Source: Flavivirga eckloniae
GTDB lineage: Bacteria; Bacteroidota; Bacteroidia; Flavobacteriales; Flavobacteriaceae
NCBI RefSeq assembly: GCF_002886045.1
Contig: NZ_CP025791.1
Coordinates: 62,001 to 126,000, forward strand
DNA length: 64,000 nt
Direction: 5' to 3'
Of the stretch, positions 33,271-41,427 are shown in pieces. Positions within the stretch are counted from its first letter, which is position 1; each line of letters starts with the position of its first letter. Under the pieces are notes generated by a model that did not search any database, had not been told where the DNA came from, and was given only the letters and a program-made list of their open reading frames with translations. Position numbers and translations under genes: made by a program.

Positions 33271-34281
33271 TTATTCAGCGTACCGTTTTGAGTTTAGAAA
33301 AAATTTGAACTGATGGATATAATCCGTAAGATGCTTTTTTCTAACAAATAGTTTAAAGGCAAATAGGTTTTTATAGAATAAGGCTAGTGCCTTGGCTTTT
33401 ATCGACTTTTTATCATAAAAAATGTGGTATTCGAACCAATAAGGTTTATTAGCCCATCGTTGCTTGTATTCATAATAACCTTTAGAGAAATCTAAAGCTT
33501 TGTAATTGTTTTCTATACACCATTCTAATTGCTTCATAATGCTAACAGTGCCAAGTCTAAGCTTTTTATAATCGATATCGAAAACCCTAATAACGTCCAG
33601 TACGGTATCCTTAGAAAAATTAAGCAGGGTAATAGCGATAGGCTTATCTTTATCGTATACTACAAAAAGCCCAGCTTGTTTATTTAAAATCAAGGGTAAG
33701 GTTACTTCCTTATAAAAGTCCCATTCCTCAGGATCTAAATTGTTGTTTACAATTTTTTTATCAGAAAAGCGCTTTTTAAGCAGCTTGTTAAAATGATTAA
33801 AGATGTTTTCGTATGTCTCTGGGGTTATGTCGTCTAAATACATTTTATAATGTATGTCGTGCGACGTTTCCAGCTTGCGTTTGTAACTGTTAAACTTGTA
33901 ACGGCTTTTTTTGCTAATAACATCGAGCATGTATTCTTTAAGTGTATTGTACTTTTTTAAGTCGCAAATAAACCCAGGATACTGCTTCACTTTATAACAG
34001 CTTATAGCGTTGGTGCTTGTGTTGTTTTTTCCATTAAACTCTGGTACATCGTAAATTATAAAAACATTGTTCTTATAGTCGCTGGAAATGTTGTTAGACA
34101 GTCTGTATGAAATTCCTTTTGTATTAGTGGTGCCCGTACTAAGAAATACAGGTAGCTTTTTATGTTTTATAAAAGTAAGGGTATTAACAAAACTAAAAGT
34201 CAATGGCTTTTTGTTATCGTTAAAGTGTTTTAACCATATAGACTTAAAAGTTTTTAATAAATAAGGATTTTCATTATTCAT
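33271..34281 (-). CDS. FemAB/GNAT-like paralogue 8 (no C-terminal module)
   Basis: 336 residues. Core: ILNKQAGLFVVYDKDKPIAI, FDIDYKKLRLGTVSIMKQLEW, ALDFSKGYYEYKQRW and YHIFYDK, with the complete signature. Its N-terminus (FKSIWLKHFN … DYKNNVFIIYDVPE) matches paralogues 1 and 2 much better than its tandem neighbours, so it belongs to their subgroup although it is 12 kb away. It lies eight bases after the SGNH gene and is the first of the six-copy block. Confidence 0.82.
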   Translation of the reverse strand: MNNENPYLLKTFKSIWLKHFNDNKKPLTFSFVNTLTFIKHKKLPVFLSTGTTNTKGISYRLSNNISSDYKNNVFIIYDVPEFNGKNNTSTNAISCYKVKQYPGFICDLKKYNTLKEYMLDVISKKSRYKFNSYKRKLETSHDIHYKMYLDDITPETYENIFNHFNKLLKKRFSDKKIVNNNLDPEEWDFYKEVTLPLILNKQAGLFVVYDKDKPIAITLLNFSKDTVLDVIRVFDIDYKKLRLGTVSIMKQLEWCIENNYKALDFSKGYYEYKQRWANKPYWFEYHIFYDKKSIKAKALALFYKNLFAFKLFVRKKHLTDYIHQFKFFLNSKRYAE

Positions 34282-34289
34282 TTAGTCCG

Positions 34290-35237
34290 TTATTTTTCTG
34301 TTAAATTAGTTTTAATATCCCTACTTAACAACTTAGAGAACTCCTTAGCGCTTTTTGAAAGCATATGGGAGCCATCGTAAGTTTTGTAATTATCACCTAA
34401 GGTTGAATAATTTAAAAATTTTACACCATACTTTTTAGAAATACTATCGATTTGTTTGTCGAAGTCTTTCCATAAACTATTTTCCAAGGCTATAATATCG
34501 GTATCTGCCGGTAAGCGAACAATAAAAACATTGCCAGCGGTTTTTAAATATTGAATGGTGTTTATAAAATGGTTTAAACGGTAATTGGAGAGCTGTTCTT
34601 TTTTTATTTTCCTTTTGTAATATCTAATGGTTAACGATTTCCAGTGTTTAATATCGCTTTCTTTCATTTTCTGGAACTTACCATTTTCGGTTACTTCGTT
34701 CCATCCGTTCTGGTGTGGGATATAATGCTCCCATTTATTTAAATCGTGCAGCGTGTTATATAAAGGTTGCGAATAGGTGTTAATGATATAGCTGTAGTTT
34801 GGTAGAGACGTTAAATTGTCTACTTTACCAATAATACCCTCTTTATCCATGTTGTAAACATTGGTGTCGTCCATACCAAGTGGGGCAGAGAAACTTCCCG
34901 GGGAAATGGAAACAATAAATAAACCTTTCTTGGCATTTGGTTTTATTTTTTTCTTAATGCCTTCTAGGTATATTTCGCCGTAAGATGACTGTACTGTGTT
35001 CATGGCAAAATTAACCATAGGCTTTTCGAAATTATCAGAGCTTAATTCATTTTCAATGACTTCTGGTGAAATCCCTTCGCTAGCACGCGATAAACCAAGA
35101 ATAAGACCGCCAGCTTCTTGCGAAAACTTATTGTAATATGGGTCTACATAACCTTCCGAAAGCTTGTTTACAAAATAGGCATAAGTTACTGCTAGTATTA
35201 TGCTGAAAATGATTGTCTTAAAAATAAAGCTTTTCAT
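34290..35237 (-). CDS. Membrane-anchored SGNH-like protein (DltD/AlgJ-type), partner of MBOAT copy 2
   Basis: 315 residues. One N-terminal anchor helix (about 5-24) places the domain outside the inner membrane. The nucleophile region is LILGLSRASEG with probable Ser50; the C-terminal block is YDGSH with Asp288 and His291, the DxxH pair of SGNH/DltD folds. Other blocks are weak, so the class assignment rests on these motifs plus the position five bases after an MBOAT gene. In Dlt systems DltD with DltB transfers the aminoacyl group from the carrier protein to the surface polymer. An adenylating enzyme and carrier protein lie in the same gene block. Confidence 0.75.
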   Translation of the reverse strand: MKSFIFKTIIFSIILAVTYAYFVNKLSEGYVDPYYNKFSQEAGGLILGLSRASEGISPEVIENELSSDNFEKPMVNFAMNTVQSSYGEIYLEGIKKKIKPNAKKGLFIVSISPGSFSAPLGMDDTNVYNMDKEGIIGKVDNLTSLPNYSYIINTYSQPLYNTLHDLNKWEHYIPHQNGWNEVTENGKFQKMKESDIKHWKSLTIRYYKRKIKKEQLSNYRLNHFINTIQYLKTAGNVFIVRLPADTDIIALENSLWKDFDKQIDSISKKYGVKFLNYSTLGDNYKTYDGSHMLSKSAKEFSKLLSRDIKTNLTEK

Positions 35238-35242
35238 GATCG

Positions 35243-36691
35243 TTAAAATTGAAAATAAATAAATGTGTTCTGACGGTTAATAGCGAATAGAACTATCGTT
35301 AAAACATAACACATATATATACTCCACCTTATGGGTGTTGATTTACTTATAACCAATTCGTAAATTTTATCGTTTCCTTTAAAATAATGAATGGTTTGTA
35401 CGGCTATCATTAAGGCAAAGCATAAAAATAGCTCGAAATAATTGTTTAAAATATTAACATGTAAGCCGGTAATATTAAACATGTTCTTGAAATACAGTAT
35501 GGCATCTGCTACAGATGGTGACCTAAAAAAGATTAAAGGGATGCTAAGGAGTACTACTATAGCGCACCACCCCAGTATGTTAATTGCAATTTGAGGGAGT
35601 TTAAGGGCTTTAAAAATGCGTTTTCTAATACCGTTGGTACTAAACTCTATAATAAGCAGTATGGCATTAATTATTCCCCAAATAACAAAGGTCCAATTAG
35701 CTCCATGCCATAATCCTACAACAAAGAACAGGATAAGTACATTTCTAATAATTTTTAGTTTGGATCCTCTCGATCCGCCTAATGGTATGAAAATATAATC
35801 TTTAAGCCAGTCCATTAATGATATGTGCCAGCGTTTCCAAAAATCTGATATGGATGTTGAAAAGTAAGGTCTGTTAAAATTTTGCACCAAATCAATCCCC
35901 ATTACTTTAGCAGCACCTATTGCGATAGCCGTGTAGGCTGAAAAATCATAATATATTTGATACGCAAAGAAAAAGGAGCCAATAAACAAAGGGAGCCCAT
36001 GATTGAATTCTGGGTCTTCGAAAGCAGCATCAACATAAACACCTAATCTGTCTGCTACCACAACTTTTAAAAAAAAGCCCCATGCTATTAATACGAGTCC
36101 TTTTTTAATATTATCCAAATTAACCGTAGCCAAGGTTTTTAATTGGGGAATAAGTCTTGATGCTCTTTCTATAGGCCCAGCAACCAACTGAGGGAAGAAA
36201 GATACATACAAGGCAAAATACCCAAAGTGTTTTTCTGGTTTAATATGTCCTCGATAAACATCTATGCTGTAACCAAGTGTTTGAAATGTGTAAAAGCTTA
36301 TGCCCACAGGTATTAAAATCTGATTGAAACTGTAAGCACCCGTATTCTGTGTTTCGGAAATAGCTATTCCGAAAAAAGCCAATACATCTTGAATTGACGA
36401 TGTAAAAAAGGATAGGTACTTAAAAGAAAATAGTATGCCAATGTTTACAAGTATGCTTATACATAAGTATAGCTTTTTCATCGATTGCCTTGCGTGAGCC
36501 ATTTTAAGGGCGCAAAAATAATCTACGGTAGTAGAAATAAATAAAAGAATGGCTAGTTCTGGTTGGTGAACCATATAAAAATAATAACTGCCAAGTAAAA
36601 GCCACAACCATCTGTGTTTATGGTTAAGTAGGTAATATCCAATAATCATTATTGGAAAGAAAACAAGGAATTCAAACGAATTGAACAGCAT
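35243..36691 (-). CDS. MBOAT-family acyltransferase (DltB/AlgI-like), copy 2
   Basis: 482 residues with about ten membrane helices. MBOAT motifs: 'YVSFFPQLVAGPIERASRLI', WKRWHISLMDWLKDYIFIPLGG and LWHGANWTFVIWG with the conserved His. It is closely related in layout to copy 1 but encoded on the other strand, at the head of the block that carries the adenylating enzyme, the carrier protein and eight FemAB-like copies. It is followed five bases later by an SGNH-like partner. It has a -7 box 33 bases upstream of the start, so it is the first gene of the transcript. Confidence 0.92.
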   Translation of the reverse strand: MLFNSFEFLVFFPIMIIGYYLLNHKHRWLWLLLGSYYFYMVHQPELAILLFISTTVDYFCALKMAHARQSMKKLYLCISILVNIGILFSFKYLSFFTSSIQDVLAFFGIAISETQNTGAYSFNQILIPVGISFYTFQTLGYSIDVYRGHIKPEKHFGYFALYVSFFPQLVAGPIERASRLIPQLKTLATVNLDNIKKGLVLIAWGFFLKVVVADRLGVYVDAAFEDPEFNHGLPLFIGSFFFAYQIYYDFSAYTAIAIGAAKVMGIDLVQNFNRPYFSTSISDFWKRWHISLMDWLKDYIFIPLGGSRGSKLKIIRNVLILFFVVGLWHGANWTFVIWGIINAILLIIEFSTNGIRKRIFKALKLPQIAINILGWCAIVVLLSIPLIFFRSPSVADAILYFKNMFNITGLHVNILNNYFELFLCFALMIAVQTIHYFKGNDKIYELVISKSTPIRWSIYMCYVLTIVLFAINRQNTFIYFQF

Positions 36692-36723
36692 TTATACTTA
36701 TTATTTGGTGAGGGGGTTTGGGG

Positions 36724-36731
36724 CAAACATA
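36724..36731 (-). promoter_or_regulatory. Promoter -7 box of the MBOAT/SGNH/FemAB operon
   Basis: On the minus strand TATGTTTG is a perfect TAnnTTTG box, 32 bases upstream of the MBOAT start at 36691. Confidence 0.5.
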
Positions 36732-37000
36732 AATGAAATTTGTATAAATCGTTTAAAAATAAGCTGAAATGAAGATAAAATGGATTAATGTATTTTGAAG
36801 GATTTTTCTTTATTTTAGTTAGTCTGGTTAATTTGCATATTGTCGAATATTAACCCAAAAAGATTAATATGTTAATAAACGGTAAAATTGTGAGTTTTTT
36901 CTTTAAAACTAGTGCTGTAATTAATTGAATGTTAGTAAGTTGTTATACTTAAAGTTATTAAAACTTATTAACAATTTTTAGATTATATAACATAACATTC

Positions 37001-37008
37001 TACTTTTG
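37001..37008 (+). promoter_or_regulatory. Possible promoter -7 box of the beta-helix gene
   Basis: TACTTTTG matches TAnnTTTG. It lies 220 bases before the preferred ATG, leaving a long leader, so confidence is limited. Confidence 0.35.
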
Positions 37009-37228
37009 GCGTTTGAATTTAATAGTGGAGTAATCCAATATCGTTTTTTGGACGTATATATGGATTAATTAATAGCAACTAAGCGCACTTAATCGTTAAA
37101 ATCTGTATTTAATCGACTACAAAAAAAATAAAAATTGCATTTGGTCGAAAAAACAAATCACTTAAACGATGGTTCGCAAAAATTATTTAGTATTGAACAA
37201 ATTATTAACTCCCCAAATTATGATAACC

Positions 37229-39004
37229 ATGAAAAGGATTTTAAAAACTATGCTGCTCGTTTTAATAATATTGATGTCAACTGTATCATGTAATAAAGAC
37301 GAATTATTTGTAGAAGAAAAAGAAATAGTTAAAGAAGAAACTCCCGGCGGAAACAATGAAGAACCCGAGGAAGAGGAAGAACCAGGGAAACCTGATGCGA
37401 CGTTACCATGTGACTTTACTTTAGATAATGTTGAGCCCAACTCAACTATAGTTATAAACTGTATTTTAGACTTAGAAGGAAAAACGGTTGACCTTCCAGC
37501 TAATGTTACCATAGATTATGAAGGTGGTGATATTATTAATGGTACCATTAACTTTTCTGAGGGTAATACTATAGATGGAAACTTGTTGAATTCCACTTTA
37601 ATAATTGGAGGAACCAAGCCACAGGTTAAAGACCCGACTTTTAATTTTGACCCAAAAAGATGGGGAATTGTTGAAGGAAAGGTTTCTGATGATGTTGCCT
37701 GGGAAAACAGAAATATTTTGAGTGAAATATTTATTAAGGTTAAAGAGCTTGGGGTTAATACCTTTAGGATAGATGAAATGGATGCCTACTTTAAAGTGAG
37801 TAAGGATGATAATTTCCCTCCAAAAAGCAGAATGGCAGATATTTTCATTCCATCTGACTTTAATTTAATCATGACTGATAATACGCATTTGAGAGTACAG
37901 CCAAATAAGTATACAGATTATACTTTATTAGGTGTGTACGATGTATCTCATGTAACCATTAAAGGTGGGCATTTGCACGGTGATAGAGATGAGCATCAAT
38001 ATATAGATCATGGAGGAGAAACAGGTCATGGCGATAGCTCGTTAATCAATCTGGAAGCCGCTTACGATGTTGTTGTCGATGGGGTACATATGATAGATGC
38101 TACTGGTGATGGCATATTGGTTAAAGCCATAGGGTTTGCGTTTAACCCGGATTATAACCCTTCAAATAAAATTTTAATTAAAAACTGTATTATAGATAAG
38201 AGTAGACGTAATAATATTTCTATTGTAAATGCGCATGATGTTGTTGTTGAGCATTGTGAAATATTAAATGCTGGTGCTCCTACAGGTAAATCGGTTGGAA
38301 CGTTACCAATGATGGGAATTGATATCGAAGCTTACAGAAGTACAGATGATAATGGAAACATTATTTATTATGAATTAGCTCAAAATATTACCATTAGAAA
38401 TAATATTGAAAGAGGTAGTGTTACTACAGCTTTTACGGTATTTATTGGTGACGATGTTACTATTGAAGATAATGAAACCGAAAATGGTATAGGTTATGCT
38501 TACGCCACAGGTGTAAAAATAAAGAATAACAAAATTACCGGTGATGGTACAGATAAGTATATAAGTGCCATTGGAGCAGGAAAAGCGGATACTGAGACTA
38601 CTTATGATTGTGAGATTTCTGGAAATACCATTGTAGGGTATAATACTGCTATTACATTATACTCTAAGGATACGAAAATCTTTGATAATGAGACAGAAGA
38701 TTGTAGAAGAGGTATATTCGTAACTAATAGTAATAATATACGTAATGTAGATATTTACGGTAATACGTTTAAAAGTGATAGAAGTAATAGTGCTGGTTTT
38801 TATGCGCAACTTGCAGCTTTAAATGATATAAATATTTACGAAAACGAAATTGACGTTAATGGAAACGCAGTTCATTTCAGTAGTGTAAATCTTGAAGCAG
38901 GGACAGAAAACAATACGGTTACAGTAAATAACAATTTCTTTATGTCGTCTAATCCCGCTAAGGTTTCTAACTCAAACGGTATTATTCTAAGGGATAACAA
39001 TTAG
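37229..39004 (+). CDS. Right-handed beta-helix lipoprotein
   Basis: 591 residues from the ATG at 37229; an upstream in-frame ATG at 37169 would add 20 residues before the signal peptide and is less likely. The signal peptide MKRILKTMLLVLIILMSTVSC has lipobox STVSC, so it is a lipoprotein, probably on the cell surface because an acidic linker (Glu-rich, about residues 25-55) follows. The rest is repeated short strands with 'NNxIxG / NxI' turns typical of pectate-lyase-like parallel beta helices. Many such proteins are polysaccharide lyases, epimerases or adhesins, but no catalytic residues can be assigned. It stands alone between divergent glycan operons. Confidence 0.82.
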   Translation: MKRILKTMLLVLIILMSTVSCNKDELFVEEKEIVKEETPGGNNEEPEEEEEPGKPDATLPCDFTLDNVEPNSTIVINCILDLEGKTVDLPANVTIDYEGGDIINGTINFSEGNTIDGNLLNSTLIIGGTKPQVKDPTFNFDPKRWGIVEGKVSDDVAWENRNILSEIFIKVKELGVNTFRIDEMDAYFKVSKDDNFPPKSRMADIFIPSDFNLIMTDNTHLRVQPNKYTDYTLLGVYDVSHVTIKGGHLHGDRDEHQYIDHGGETGHGDSSLINLEAAYDVVVDGVHMIDATGDGILVKAIGFAFNPDYNPSNKILIKNCIIDKSRRNNISIVNAHDVVVEHCEILNAGAPTGKSVGTLPMMGIDIEAYRSTDDNGNIIYYELAQNITIRNNIERGSVTTAFTVFIGDDVTIEDNETENGIGYAYATGVKIKNNKITGDGTDKYISAIGAGKADTETTYDCEISGNTIVGYNTAITLYSKDTKIFDNETEDCRRGIFVTNSNNIRNVDIYGNTFKSDRSNSAGFYAQLAALNDINIYENEIDVNGNAVHFSSVNLEAGTENNTVTVNNNFFMSSNPAKVSNSNGIILRDNN

Positions 39005-39043
39005 ATTTAGAGGTTCTTTTATTATTCTTATCCATAGAATAGA

Positions 39044-39077
39044 AAAAAGCCCAAGATTATTTAATCTTGGGCTTTTT
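39044..39077. terminator. Terminator after the beta-helix gene
   Basis: Sixteen-base arms (AAAAAGCCCAAGATTA and TAATCTTGGGCTTTTT) with a two-base loop and T-run, 40 bases after the stop codon. Confidence 0.9.
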
Positions 39078-39103
39078 AATTTAAACCACGATTAGTTGGC
39101 GAT

Positions 39104-39439
39104 TATTTTCTGTGCTAGTCATAATCACGAATTAGACTTTCAGTCTGCCTTATAGCGTTTATTAGATATGTAGATTAGACCTGTCAGGTCTGTCTGTATT
39201 ATCGTATTGTTATCTTGTTACGTCTTGATGATTTAATAAAGGGAGTTAAAACTTATCTGAAATCTGACCTAGATCTAGAATTGACTGTTATTTATCTGTG
39301 CTAGTTATAATCATGAATAAGACTTTCAGTCTGTCTTATAATGTTTATTTTATGTATAGCTTAGACCTGTCAGGTTTTAAAAACCTGACAGGTCTGTATA
39401 ATTATAGATTATCGGACTGTTGTTTTATTACGTCTTAAT
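39104..39439. repeat. Two long imperfect direct repeats with nested palindromes
   Basis: Copy 1 is about 39104-39229 and copy 2 about 39290-39439. Each contains AGACTTTCAGTCT (39134-39146 and 39320-39332) and a hairpin on the AGACCTGTCAGGT core. In copy 1 the hairpin is AGACCTGTCAGGTCT (39177-39191). In copy 2 it is expanded to a 33-base hairpin with 16-base perfect arms (39363-39395). Both end near CGTCTT. This resembles intergenic repeats of Bacteroidetes. No gene is present in this stretch between convergent operons. Confidence 0.65.
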
Positions 39440-39453
39440 CGTTTTAAGCAGGA

Positions 39454-40572
39454 CTAAACAGCAACTTTTTTGTATACTTCAATAGTACCTTTAGTCATGG
39501 CTTCAATGGAGAACCTTTTAAGCGCTTTTTCCTGTCCCTTTTTCGCAACTGCTGATCGTAAGTCCTCATCTTCAATAGTAGTACTTAGAAGTGCTAAGAG
39601 TTCTTCATAATCGTTGTTTTCGAATATAAAGCCATCTTCTCCGTGAATGATTTGATCGTAAGCACCTTCGGTATTGCTTCGTATAGCACAACATCTGCTC
39701 ATCATAGCTTCAATAACCACTAAGGCGAACCCTTCTAATCGAGAAGGTAGAACGAAAATATCGAAAATATCATAAAATGGTTTTGGGTCTTGATAATCGA
39801 AACAAGACACCATATGACCTGTATTGCTTGTTTCAATTAAATTGTCTAACCACGGGCGTGTAGTATTATCTTTTGAAGACCCTAGGAAAATCACATGTAT
39901 CTTTTCTTTTAAATGATCTTCTAAGTGTTCTACTGCCTTTAATAATAAATCGTGTCCTTTTCGTTTTTCAATGCTGCCAACAAAACCTATAAGGATTTTA
40001 TCTTGAGGAATGTTATTGTCTTTTTTAAACTTTACTTTTTCATCATCAGACATTGAATTAGCAAATGATTTGGATACGCCATGGTTTACTATAGTTATAT
40101 CTTCTTCTTTATATTCAAATAAGTCAATAGCATATTGTTTTGTTTCTTTGCTTATAGCTATTAGGTGTGTTGCGTTTTTGTATTTAAAGGATTTTACAAA
40201 ATCGTTCACATGTAAGGTAGATACAAATTTCTTGCCTATTAACCATGGAATAAACGACATGTACGGAGATTCCGAATGTATTACATTGGGCTTTATTTTT
40301 AATATGTAATATAAAACTCTTAAAATAGATAGGAGGGAAGTTATGCCTCTTGATAGTGCTGAGCCTTTTGGGGTTTTAAACGTTCTTATATGTGTGCCTA
40401 ACCTATGAAATTCATTGTAAATCTCGTCTAATCTGGGGTTGTTTTCTTCACTGGGGCCACCTGTTATTAAATAAACGTCGTGTTTTTCTTTTATCAATCC
40501 GTCAACCAAATCCAACGTATTGGTAGTCATACCGGTTTGATCTATTCTGCTAAGTAATATTACTATTTTCAT
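39454..40572 (-). CDS. Glycosyltransferase family 4
   Basis: 372 residues, GT-B fold. The N-terminus lacks a signal peptide (MKIVILLSRIDQTGMTTNTL). The C-terminal domain has GFVGSIEKRKGHDLLLKA and the nucleotide-sugar Glu motif PSRLEGFALVVIEAM. It adds one sugar to the lipid-linked oligosaccharide at the cytoplasmic face. It is the last gene of the 53105-39454 operon; its first 23 bases overlap the P-loop gene. The sugar donor and linkage are not predictable. Confidence 0.9.
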   Translation of the reverse strand: MKIVILLSRIDQTGMTTNTLDLVDGLIKEKHDVYLITGGPSEENNPRLDEIYNEFHRLGTHIRTFKTPKGSALSRGITSLLSILRVLYYILKIKPNVIHSESPYMSFIPWLIGKKFVSTLHVNDFVKSFKYKNATHLIAISKETKQYAIDLFEYKEEDITIVNHGVSKSFANSMSDDEKVKFKKDNNIPQDKILIGFVGSIEKRKGHDLLLKAVEHLEDHLKEKIHVIFLGSSKDNTTRPWLDNLIETSNTGHMVSCFDYQDPKPFYDIFDIFVLPSRLEGFALVVIEAMMSRCCAIRSNTEGAYDQIIHGEDGFIFENNDYEELLALLSTTIEDEDLRSAVAKKGQEKALKRFSIEAMTKGTIEVYKKVAV

Positions 40573-41380
40573 TTATTTTACTCATTACCAGACTAAGAAT
40601 CATATTTGTTTTTGAATTGTCTATCAATTCTTTGTCAAGTTTATTAATCTTTTTAAGGATTTCTTCAAAGAATAATTCATCATTACTAAAGTATTCACTA
40701 TTATCAATTAAATAATACTTTTTCTTCTTTTTCTTTTTAGAAATAAAGTTTCTTTTGGTTTTAAATCTCGAATACGATTTTTTTAACACTTTACGCTTTT
40801 CCTTAGGGTTTAAATGTTTCCAGTTGGGTGGCCATCCTTCATCTCTTTCGGTTAACCTGGTGTAAAGTTCTGTTGTGTTACAATCTATAAATACATAGAG
40901 TTGCTTGTTATTCTTCCACTTTGTGTTTTTTATTTTTTTAAAGAAATTTTTGAGGTTTTCTATAGTGCATTCGTCCATACAGATAGAGGAAGCATGTAAA
41001 AAACCTTCATCTAAAATAAAGATACATTTGTTATTGTGTTCTTTTTCAATGCCATCTATAATTTTATAGTTTTGAAAAATATCAAGTAAATACAAGGAAA
41101 GATTGCTTTTTACTTTAAAAGAGTATTTTGAAAACAGGAATAGGTTTATAATGGACCGCAATAAATAAAAATCCATCACCTTAATATAACTGAATAAAAT
41201 TTTAAATCTGGTTTTGTGCTTGCTATTGGTTGATAATTTTTCTCTTTTTATTTCATTTATATCTGCCCGGTTAAATAGTTTGACGCCTGTGCCTCGAATT
41301 GCTTCTTCTAGGTGTGCGTATAGTTTGTTAGAAAAGTAGGTTTTACCAGATCCGGGGGCAGCAATGAATTCAATTATCAT
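40550..41380 (-). CDS. P-loop NTPase / kinase-like protein in the glycan operon
   Basis: 276 residues. Walker A is IAAPGSGKTYFSNKL (about 6-20); a Walker B-like FILDEGF lies at about 125. A lid-like 'LTERDEGWPPNWKHLNPKEK' follows, and the C-terminal third is very lysine-rich. The overall order resembles nucleoside or sugar kinases of the thymidylate-kinase type. A sulfate-donor or sugar-phosphorylating role in glycan modification is possible but unproven. It lies between two GT4 genes, with a 47-base gap before and a 23-base overlap after. Confidence 0.65.
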   Translation of the reverse strand: MIIEFIAAPGSGKTYFSNKLYAHLEEAIRGTGVKLFNRADINEIKREKLSTNSKHKTRFKILFSYIKVMDFYLLRSIINLFLFSKYSFKVKSNLSLYLLDIFQNYKIIDGIEKEHNNKCIFILDEGFLHASSICMDECTIENLKNFFKKIKNTKWKNNKQLYVFIDCNTTELYTRLTERDEGWPPNWKHLNPKEKRKVLKKSYSRFKTKRNFISKKKKKKKYYLIDNSEYFSNDELFFEEILKKINKLDKELIDNSKTNMILSLVMSKINENSNIT

Positions 41381-41427
41381 GTCTGTGTGAAAAATGGTTA
41401 AACTCTAATTTATTTCTTTAAGCTAGT

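Larger units (their letters stand above)
36692..37228. other. Long divergent intergenic region
   Basis: About 540 bases of very AT-rich sequence between the MBOAT gene (-) and the beta-helix lipoprotein gene (+). It holds a -7 box for each direction (36724-36731 minus, 37001-37008 plus). I see no further gene and no strong hairpin. The plus-strand leader would be about 215 bases. Confidence 0.5.

Noticed and set aside
20330-36691. Transposon or prophage origin of the FemAB-like array
   Set aside because: I found no transposase, integrase, terminal repeats or attachment-site duplication around the array; tandem gene duplication explains it.
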